Origin: an uncultured Flavobacteriaceae bacterium
GTDB taxonomy: Bacteria; Bacteroidota; Bacteroidia; Flavobacteriales; Flavobacteriaceae
Length of the DNA: 5,097 nucleotides
Assembly (NCBI GenBank): GCA_947311815.1
Contig: CAMZMA010000039.1
Location: forward strand, 1 to 5,097
Direction: 5' to 3'
This document shows, piece after piece, positions 1-5,097 of this stretch. The position numbers and the translations under genes were made by a program. Every line of letters begins with the position of its first letter. Position 1 is the stretch's first letter. The notes under the pieces are model-generated. The model saw only the letters and a list, made by a program, of their open reading frames with translations. It searched no databases and was not told the DNA's origin.

Positions 1-702
1 CAACAAAAAACCTTATTAATTTTTCCTGAAGGAACACACAATGTAAAAAGAACCATCAGACCTTTAAGTAAAGGATTTACACGGATTTTGTTTGGTACCT
101 TAGACAATTATCCTGAATTAGAAATTAACATTGTTCCTATCGGTTTAACCTATCAAAAAGCGAGTAATTACCCTAGCAAAGTGGCGTTACATTACGGAAC
201 ACCCATTTTAGCGAATACCTATTACGATAAAAATCACCGAAATAAATCGGTAAATATTTTAAAAGAAAAAATTACCGATCAATTAAAAGAATTAACCGTT
301 CATTTTCCTGATGATGAAAATTTTGATAAAACTGTTGCTAAATTTGATGATGCACATGTAGATTTTACAGAAGTTGATGCCGTAAAAAACATGTATAAAA
401 ACAACTCAATACAATCATTTCAAAAACCTAAAAATTTTGCGGGTGCTTTTAAAATGTTATTCATCATAAATAGTGTAATTCCTTATTTATTTTGGAAAAA
501 GAAAGCTAAAAAAATTGATGAAACCGAATTTATAGACACTTTTCGTTTTATGATTGGTTTGTTTATTTTTCCGATATTTTATTTGCTACAAACAAGTATT
601 ATTGGATTCATTTTTAATTGGAATGTAGCAGGAATGTATTTAACTTTTACACTATTAATTGCCTTTTTATATGTAAAAAGTGCTCCAACTACTTCGGTAT
701 AA
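1..702 (+). CDS. PlsC-type 1-acyl-glycerol-3-phosphate (lysophospholipid) acyltransferase, 5'-truncated by window edge
   Basis: This is the C-terminal 233 residues of a membrane-bound glycerolipid acyltransferase. The family transfers a fatty acyl group to a glycerophosphate or lysophospholipid at the inner membrane during phospholipid synthesis. The frame is open from the first base. Window residues 8-13 read FPEGTH, the substrate-binding block III of the PlsC family, and residues 45-47 read VPI, matching block IV; a typical fold-closing stretch (HYGTPI) follows. The catalytic block I (HxxxxD) and the start codon must lie upstream of base 1. A TTG at position 88 is internal, because the FPEGTH motif precedes it. 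After a charged linker, the C terminus has about three hydrophobic segments (roughly residues 149-164, 182-205 and 207-225), an extension beyond the minimal PlsC fold. The gene ends TAA at 700-702, overlapping the convergent gene by 14 bp. The family call is firm; the exact acyl acceptor is not determined. Confidence 0.88.
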   Translation, partial: QQKTLLIFPEGTHNVKRTIRPLSKGFTRILFGTLDNYPELEINIVPIGLTYQKASNYPSKVALHYGTPILANTYYDKNHRNKSVNILKEKITDQLKELTVHFPDDENFDKTVAKFDDAHVDFTEVDAVKNMYKNNSIQSFQKPKNFAGAFKMLFIINSVIPYLFWKKKAKKIDETEFIDTFRFMIGLFIFPIFYLLQTSIIGFIFNWNVAGMYLTFTLLIAFLYVKSAPTTSV

Positions 703-3607
703 TGGCATTTTGAATTACTTGCTGAATTTTAGTACGCATATTACTATTTACCAAACCTTTATTTGTCATAGTAGGATACACTCTGTTAGACATAAATACA
801 TATAACAAACCACTTTCTGGGTCTGCCCATGTGTAAATCCCAGTAAATCCACCATGTCCAAAACTTTTATCAGACACACAACCACACGTAGCTTTACTGT
901 CTTCATCTAATTGAGGTTTGTCAAATCCTAAGCCTCTTCGCACCAATTTATCAGCAAAATAACGTTTATTAAAAGTATCTATGGTACTTGTTTTAAAATA
1001 GCGTTTACCTCCATAAAACCCTTTTTGCAAATACATTTGCATCATTTTTGCCACATCATTGGCATTGGCAAACAAACCTGCATGACCTCCTACCCCATCT
1101 TGCATTGCAGCTCCCATATCATGCACATAACCTCTTAACAATTGATTTCTGAAATATTCGTCTTTTTCTGTGGGAATAATGCGTTTTTTAGGCATTCTAT
1201 TCAACGGTAAATATCCCATAGAATTTGTTCCCATCGGTTTGTGAAAAAATTCGTCAGACAAGGTGTCTAAACGTTTATGATAGGTTTTCTCTATGAATTG
1301 TTTAAAAATATAAAAGGCAAAATCGCTGTATTTATACCCTGTGTTAATCCGTTGGTCTGCCTCTTTTATGTATTTCATAATCGAATCTTTGTACGAATTC
1401 ATTAAATACAAGTTTTTTGCCACTTTCATAGAAAATCCTTTAGATTTTCTAGTGCGATAATACGTATTTAAGTTTTGATGCGTTAAGGTATCTTGGGTTT
1501 TTATATAAAACGGAATCCACGCTTTTAAACGTGCAACATGCGATAAAATTTCTTTTGCCGTTACCGTATCTTTATTAGAGTTTTTGAACTCTGGCAACAA
1601 GGTTTGTAAATCGGTTTCTAAGGTAAATTTCTCTTCTTCGTAGGCTTTCATCACCATTGGCATCGAACCTAAAATTTTAGTCACAGATGCCAAATCATAT
1701 ACATCGGTTTTTTTTACTTTTTGTTGATGTTTGTCAGTATGAAAACCCCATGCTTTATGATAGACTACTTTTCCGTATCTAGCTACCAAAACTTGAAAAC
1801 CTGGAGCCATTTTTTGCTGAAGTAATGTATCGGCATATTTTTCTATAATCTTTAGTTTTTTTGATGATAAGCCAACATCTTCAGGAATAGAATATTGTAA
1901 TCTTTTTAAATCTGTAGTAATTAATCCGTGTCCTTCGGCAAATTCATTTCTTATAGAAACGGGTAATTTTCCTTTTCCTACAAATGCACCAAAAATAAGT
2001 TGTGCAGATAATTCTTGCGATAATTTACTGTTTTGATACGATACAATTAAACCATCAATATTGGCAAATGTTTTTATTTGCAACAAACTATACGGACTCG
2101 CAAAAACATCTAATATTACATTTTTTTGACGCGCAATTTCTTGAATCCAAACCAGCTCTTTATTGGTGAATTTATAACTTTTCCAAGGATTTTTATTTGA
2201 TGTATGAAACCCTATAATCACCAAATTATATTTTTTTAGCTTCTTCATCAACCCGTTTAAATTCTTATCTGAAACCGATTTTATGGCAGTATATTTACGT
2301 AGCGTTTTTAAGAAAGAAGTTCCTTTTTTATTACCAAAATGTACATACGCAATCTTTTTATTTTCTAGTTTTCTAATAGGTACATCACCACTTTCATTTT
2401 TTAAAACGGTTAATGAGTTTTGTATTAATTTTCTATGTAAAATCTCATCCAAAGGTGTTATTAAATCGGCTTTTAAACCGTCTAATTTTATAGGAGAATA
2501 TTGATGTAAACCTGCCCAATATTTGGCTTTTAATATTTTTTTTACTGATTTCTCTAGGCGTTCTAAAGTAAGTTTGCCTGTTGCTAAAGCTTTTTTAAAC
2601 TTTTTAACGGTTTTCGGAATTTCTAACGGAACATCTAACAAATCGTTTCCTGCCAAAATAGCTTGTAAGTTTAATTCTTCTGATGATGAAAAGTTAGCAG
2701 CTCCTTTCATATTCATTGCATCGGTAATAATTAAGCCTTTAAAACCTAATTTATTTTGTAACAAATCGGTTACAATCGGTTTTGACAACGTTGATGGCAA
2801 ACCTACTGTTGGCTCTAAACTTGGCACTTCTAAATGTGCTACCATAATACTACCAATACCTGCTTTAAAAGTTTCTTTGTACGGATACAACTCAATAGAA
2901 TCGATCCGTTTTGCAGAAAAACTTACCATGGGCAACGTTTTATGAGAATCGGTTGACGTATCGCCATGACCCGGAAAATGTTTTGCACAAGCCAACACAC
3001 CTTCGCTTTGAATTCCGTTACTAAACGCTACTCCTTTTGCTGCTACATTTATATGATTTTCGCCAAAAGAACGGTTGCCTATAATCGGGTTTTTAGGATT
3101 TGTATTCACATCAATTACAGGTGCAAAATTGATATGAATACCTAATCGTTTACAGTGTTTACCAACTTGTTTACCAAAATCAGTAATCAATTGATTATTT
3201 CTAATCGCACCTAAAGTCATATTCCACGGAAAACGATACGTATTTTTCAATCGCATATTTAAGCCCCATTCGCCATCAACACCAATCAACAAAGGTGTTT
3301 TAGACAACGATTGATACTCATTGGTTAATTTTGCTTGCTTTACAGGATCATCTTGAAAGAAAATTAACGCTCCAATATGGTATTCTTTAATCAGTTTTTT
3401 AATAAAATTTTCGTGCTTTTTGTCTTTGTTAGAATAGGCTGCTACCATAAAAAGTTGGCCTATTTTTTCATCAACAGACATTTTTTTTACAATACTATCT
3501 ACCCAAATCTCTTGGGCTTCAAGATCTTTGGTATGTAAAGGATTTATTTGTTGTGCCTGTAAACAATGTATTAAAAACAAGAATAAAAATAATAAGCGAT
3601 TTCTCAT
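689..3607 (-). CDS. Exported GH3 beta-N-acetylglucosaminidase (NagZ-like) fused to a class C beta-lactamase-like serine hydrolase
   Basis: This 972-residue two-enzyme protein has an N-terminal signal peptide (basic MRNR, hydrophobic core, probable cleavage after LQA at residue 18), so it acts outside the cytoplasm. Residues about 30-365 form a family 3 glycoside hydrolase domain. It carries the NagZ motif KHFPGHG (209-215) followed by D220 and H222, the Asp-His general acid/base pair of NagZ enzymes, and a nucleophile candidate D296 in ITDAMNM. Residues about 395-560 resemble the GH3 C-terminal alpha/beta sandwich. Residues about 580-970 form a penicillin-binding/beta-lactamase-like domain with S641-V-T-K644 (SxxK), Y760-S-D (YxN-like) and HGG at 918-920 (KTG-like). 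NagZ enzymes release beta-linked GlcNAc from peptidoglycan fragments, so cell-wall glycan turnover is the likely role (inference). The second domain may be an esterase, amidase or peptidase rather than an antibiotic-degrading enzyme. ATG at 3607-3605 is chosen because it directly precedes the signal peptide; no Shine-Dalgarno is seen. The gene appears intact. Confidence 0.93.
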   Translation of the reverse strand: MRNRLLFLFLFLIHCLQAQQINPLHTKDLEAQEIWVDSIVKKMSVDEKIGQLFMVAAYSNKDKKHENFIKKLIKEYHIGALIFFQDDPVKQAKLTNEYQSLSKTPLLIGVDGEWGLNMRLKNTYRFPWNMTLGAIRNNQLITDFGKQVGKHCKRLGIHINFAPVIDVNTNPKNPIIGNRSFGENHINVAAKGVAFSNGIQSEGVLACAKHFPGHGDTSTDSHKTLPMVSFSAKRIDSIELYPYKETFKAGIGSIMVAHLEVPSLEPTVGLPSTLSKPIVTDLLQNKLGFKGLIITDAMNMKGAANFSSSEELNLQAILAGNDLLDVPLEIPKTVKKFKKALATGKLTLERLEKSVKKILKAKYWAGLHQYSPIKLDGLKADLITPLDEILHRKLIQNSLTVLKNESGDVPIRKLENKKIAYVHFGNKKGTSFLKTLRKYTAIKSVSDKNLNGLMKKLKKYNLVIIGFHTSNKNPWKSYKFTNKELVWIQEIARQKNVILDVFASPYSLLQIKTFANIDGLIVSYQNSKLSQELSAQLIFGAFVGKGKLPVSIRNEFAEGHGLITTDLKRLQYSIPEDVGLSSKKLKIIEKYADTLLQQKMAPGFQVLVARYGKVVYHKAWGFHTDKHQQKVKKTDVYDLASVTKILGSMPMVMKAYEEEKFTLETDLQTLLPEFKNSNKDTVTAKEILSHVARLKAWIPFYIKTQDTLTHQNLNTYYRTRKSKGFSMKVAKNLYLMNSYKDSIMKYIKEADQRINTGYKYSDFAFYIFKQFIEKTYHKRLDTLSDEFFHKPMGTNSMGYLPLNRMPKKRIIPTEKDEYFRNQLLRGYVHDMGAAMQDGVGGHAGLFANANDVAKMMQMYLQKGFYGGKRYFKTSTIDTFNKRYFADKLVRRGLGFDKPQLDEDSKATCGCVSDKSFGHGGFTGIYTWADPESGLLYVFMSNRVYPTMTNKGLVNSNMRTKIQQVIQNAIIPK

Positions 3608-3660
3608 AAAGTATTTTTTTTTAGCATGGAATAAAACTTAAATAGTAGCAGTCTTACAAA

Positions 3661-3668
3661 CAAACATA
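3661..3668 (-). promoter_or_regulatory. Probable Bacteroidota-type -7 promoter element of the GH3 fusion gene
   Basis: Read on the minus strand, these bases are TATGTTTG, an exact match to the Bacteroidota sigma-factor -7 consensus TAnnTTTG. Transcription would begin near 3650-3656, giving a leader of roughly 45-50 nt before the ATG at 3607. The -33 TTG expected about 20 bp upstream is not present at a good distance (a GTG lies there), so the match is only half complete. The position in front of a monocistronic gene supports the call. Confidence 0.5.
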
Positions 3669-3695
3669 CAATAAATAATTGTAATTTCACTATCT

Positions 3696-3736
3696 AAAAA
3701 AAAGGAGACTACAACAGTAAAAAACTCCTTATTTTT
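3696..3736. terminator. Terminator-like hairpin between the divergent GH3 fusion and gcvT genes
   Basis: AAGGAG (3702-3707) pairs perfectly with CTCCTT (3725-3730) around a 17-nt A-rich loop. The stem continues outward, after one A:A mismatch, with five A's (3696-3700) pairing with T's (3732-3736). The T tract on one side and the A tract on the other make it look like an intrinsic terminator usable in both directions. It stands upstream of both divergent start codons, where a terminator is not expected. It may block read-through from outside, act as a leader structure of gcvT, or end a short unseen transcript. The structure is directly visible; its role is not. Confidence 0.5.
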
Positions 3737-3739
3737 TAA

Positions 3740-3747
3740 TAATTTTA
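3740..3747 (+). promoter_or_regulatory. gcvT: Weak candidate -7 element for gcvT
   Basis: TAATTTTA matches TAnnTTTG at all but the last position and lies about 23 bp before the gcvT ATG, giving a short A-rich leader. No TTG is seen at the usual -33 distance, and in DNA this AT-rich such a match can arise by chance. If it is the true promoter, transcription begins after the upstream hairpin and the hairpin is not in the gcvT mRNA. Confidence 0.25.
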
Positions 3748-3770
3748 CACTTCAAAAAACAGACCAAAAA

Positions 3771-4856
3771 ATGAAAAATACTGCTTTAACTCATATTCAT
3801 GAAGCTCTTGGAGCAAAATTAGTACCTTTTGCAGGTTACAACATGCCTGTACAATACGAAGGCGTAAATGCCGAACACCTTACGGTTAGAAATGGCGTAG
3901 GCGTTTTTGATGTAAGTCATATGGGAGAGTTTTTAATTGAAGGAGAAAATGCCTTAGCCTTGATACAAAAAGTAACCTCTAACGATGCTTCAAAATTAAA
4001 AGATGGCGATGCACAATATTCTTGTTTTCCGAATGATAAAGGCGGTATTATAGATGATTTAATTTGTTATCGACTTAAAGAACATCAATATTTGTTAGTG
4101 GTAAACGCTTCTAATATCGAAAAAGATTGGAACTGGATTTCTAAACACAATGAAAATATTGGTGCGGATATCAAAGATTTGTCTGAAAACTACTCGTTAT
4201 TAGCCATTCAAGGACCAAAAGCTATTGAAGCGATGCAATCATTAACATCGATAGATTTATCTGAAATTAAATTTTACACCTTTAAAGTAGCCGATTTTGC
4301 GGGTATTGAACATGTCATTATTTCTGCAACAGGTTATACAGGATCTGGCGGATTTGAAATTTACTGTAAAAATAGCGAAGTAGCACAGGTATGGGAAAAA
4401 GTATTTGAAGCAGGTGCTGATTTTGGAATAAAACCGATTGGTTTGGCAGCAAGAGATACCTTACGTTTAGAAATGGGCTATTGTTTGTATGGCAATGATA
4501 TTGATGACACTACATCGCCCATTGAAGCTGGTTTAGGCTGGATAACCAAATTTACCAAAGACTTTGTAAATGCTGATGCTTTAAAAACTCAAAAAGAAAA
4601 CGGTGTAACTCGTAAATTAGTAGGATTTGAATTAACAGAACGTGGCATACCAAGACATGGTTACGATATTGTTGATGCTGATGGCACTAAAATTGGTATG
4701 GTTACTTCGGGTACAATGAGTCCGTCTTTAAGCAAAGGTATTGGCTTGGGGTATGTACCAAAATCTGTTTCTAAATCTGGAAGCGAAATTTTTATACAAG
4801 TACGTAAAAAATCGATTCCTGCAGTGGTTGTTAAATTACCTTTTTACAAGGGATAA
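3771..4856 (+). CDS. gcvT: Glycine cleavage system aminomethyltransferase (T protein)
   Basis: This is a complete 361-residue GcvT, the usual length for the bacterial family. The cytoplasmic enzyme takes the aminomethyl group carried on the lipoyl arm of H protein (GcvH) and, with tetrahydrofolate, yields 5,10-methylene-THF, ammonia and dihydrolipoyl-H protein. Family landmarks run in order: FAGYNMPVQY (20-29), VGVFDVSHMGE (43-53), GGIIDDL (91-97) containing the conserved catalytic Asp region D95/D96, TGYTGSGGFE (187-196), AARDTLRLEMG (226-236) with the folate-site Arg, and the C-terminal domain motif VTSGTMSPSL (311-320). The ATG at 3771 gives the canonical N terminus leading into the first motif. 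The leader is A-rich and lacks a Shine-Dalgarno sequence, as is common in Bacteroidota. No gcvH or gcvP lies nearby, so the gene stands alone. No key residue seems missing. Confidence 0.97.
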   Translation: MKNTALTHIHEALGAKLVPFAGYNMPVQYEGVNAEHLTVRNGVGVFDVSHMGEFLIEGENALALIQKVTSNDASKLKDGDAQYSCFPNDKGGIIDDLICYRLKEHQYLLVVNASNIEKDWNWISKHNENIGADIKDLSENYSLLAIQGPKAIEAMQSLTSIDLSEIKFYTFKVADFAGIEHVIISATGYTGSGGFEIYCKNSEVAQVWEKVFEAGADFGIKPIGLAARDTLRLEMGYCLYGNDIDDTTSPIEAGLGWITKFTKDFVNADALKTQKENGVTRKLVGFELTERGIPRHGYDIVDADGTKIGMVTSGTMSPSLSKGIGLGYVPKSVSKSGSEIFIQVRKKSIPAVVVKLPFYKG

Positions 4857-4884
4857 AAAAAAATCACCTCGTTCGAGTATCACG

Positions 4885-4940
4885 ATTAAAAAAGCCGACA
4901 TGTAGCTACCTTTCATAAGTAGATGGAAACTTTTTTTGAT
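4885..4940. terminator. Imperfect inverted repeat, possible gcvT terminator region
   Basis: ATTAAAAAAG (4885-4894) pairs with CTTTTTTTGAT (4930-4940), allowing one G:T pair and one extra T. CTAC (4906-4909) with GTAG (4919-4922) and CAT (4899-4901) with ATG (4923-4925) can pair inside it. The T run could serve termination of gcvT on the plus strand, and the A run could serve the incoming IS transposase on the minus strand. The stem is A/T-rich and interrupted, not a classic terminator, so the call is weak. This structure and a 10-bp palindrome at 4868-4877 are all I see in the gcvT-IS gap (4857-4957). Confidence 0.3.
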
Positions 4941-4957
4941 GGAAAGTAATTTATGTA

Positions 4958-5097
4958 TGCTGAATTCAACTCATAAACGCGACAGTTTGGTTAAACAATA
5001 ATTTTTCCATTGCAAATATAGGATTTTCAAAGTTAAGACGTTTTCTGGGTCTATTATTTAGCTTTGTTTCAATACTTTTGATGTACTCATCTGATAG
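4958..5097 (-). mobile_element. IS30-family insertion sequence, 3' end only (cut by window edge)
   Basis: The transposase C terminus and a terminal sequence resembling the IS30 inverted repeat mark one end of an IS30-family element. Reading inward on the plus strand, TGCTGAATTCAA followed by AACGCGACAG resembles, from memory, the ends of E. coli IS30 (TG..GATTCAA followed by AACGCAACAG). As in IS30, the transposase stop codon sits inside the terminal repeat, a few bases from the tip. The boundary near 4958 is set by this analogy and may be off by several bases. The other end and any target duplication are outside the window, so completeness cannot be judged. Confidence 0.75.
4966..5097 (-). 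CDS. IS30-family transposase, C-terminal 43 residues (start outside the window)
   Basis: The minus strand is open from the window edge to a TGA at 4968-4966. The fragment contains KLNNRPRKRLNFENP (window-fragment residues 12-26), the hallmark block near the C terminus of IS30-family DDE transposases (usually LNxRPRKxLxFxTP), and ends with NQTVAFMS, similar to the family's terminal VAL/VAF pattern. The catalytic DDE residues and the N-terminal DNA-binding domain would lie beyond base 5097, so it is not possible to say whether the enzyme is intact. In its last 43 codons there is no frameshift or stop. The gene runs toward gcvT and is convergent with it. Confidence 0.85.
   Translation of the reverse strand, partial: LSDEYIKSIETKLNNRPRKRLNFENPIFAMEKLLFNQTVAFMS

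Noticed and set aside
88..90. TTG as a start codon for the acyltransferase
   Set aside because: The frame is open back to base 1 and already encodes the FPEGTH motif at bases 22-39, so translation must begin upstream of the window.
2283..2504. 73-codon open frame on the plus strand
   Set aside because: It lies wholly inside and antisense to the GH3 fusion gene, which has clear domain motifs on both sides; the frame has no recognisable domain or leader of its own.
2523..2945. 140-codon open frame on the plus strand
   Set aside because: It is antisense to the conserved GH3 catalytic region (KHFPGHG and ITDAM blocks), so its openness follows from the constraint on the real gene.
3554..3607. 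Lipoprotein signal for the GH3 fusion (Cys15 near the signal peptide)
   Set aside because: The residues before the cysteine are L-I-H, and a histidine at -1 does not fit a lipobox; the LQA-QQ site fits ordinary signal peptidase I better.
3608..3770. Glycine riboswitch in front of gcvT
   Set aside because: The only folded element is a simple hairpin with an A-rich loop. The paired aptamer architecture of glycine riboswitches is not visible, and 163 bp shared with a divergent promoter leaves little room for it.
4868..4877. Perfect palindrome CTCGTTCGAG
   Set aside because: Its stem is only 4 bp with a 2-nt loop, no T tract follows it directly, and no second copy was seen in the window; a repeat-family or operator role cannot be supported.
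4922..4945. Direct repeat GATGGAAA (4922-4929 and 4938-4945)
   Set aside because: It is only 8 bp, does not flank the IS end, and is compatible with chance, so it was not called a target duplication or attachment site.
1..5097. A new multi-gene defence or mobile system
   Set aside because: All coding space is taken by three recognisable housekeeping-type genes and an IS30 end; no unexplained gene cluster remains.

Overview
The window is low-GC, densely coded DNA that looks like a chromosome segment from a marine-type Flavobacteriaceae member (Bacteroidota). The grounds are the strong A/T bias, start codons without Shine-Dalgarno sequences but with A-rich leaders, a TAnnTTTG-type promoter element, and a large GH3/serine-hydrolase fusion of a kind known from Bacteroidota. 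The genus cannot be fixed from this sequence alone.

Layout, left to right. Positions 1-702 (+) hold the 3' part of a PlsC-type glycerolipid acyltransferase gene whose start lies outside the window. Its 3' end overlaps by 14 bp the end of a convergent gene at 689-3607 (-). That gene encodes a 972-residue exported protein made of a NagZ-like family 3 glycoside hydrolase joined to a class C beta-lactamase-like serine hydrolase. A 163-bp divergent intergenic region (3608-3770) follows, with a good promoter -7 element for the minus-strand gene and a strong hairpin flanked by A and T tracts. Positions 3771-4856 (+) encode a complete GcvT, the aminomethyltransferase (T protein) of the glycine cleavage system. 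About 100 bp after its stop, the right-hand edge carries the end of an IS30-family insertion sequence (about 4958-5097), with the last 43 codons of its transposase on the minus strand.

The three chromosomal genes serve separate housekeeping functions: phospholipid synthesis, cell-wall glycan turnover and one-carbon/glycine metabolism. Their orientations (convergent, then divergent) argue against a shared operon. I see no defence system, CRISPR array, phage gene, tRNA or rRNA. I do not think the window contains a new multi-gene system. The points most worth a second look are the fused two-enzyme cell-wall protein, the terminator-like hairpin between the divergent genes, and the IS30 end directly behind gcvT.
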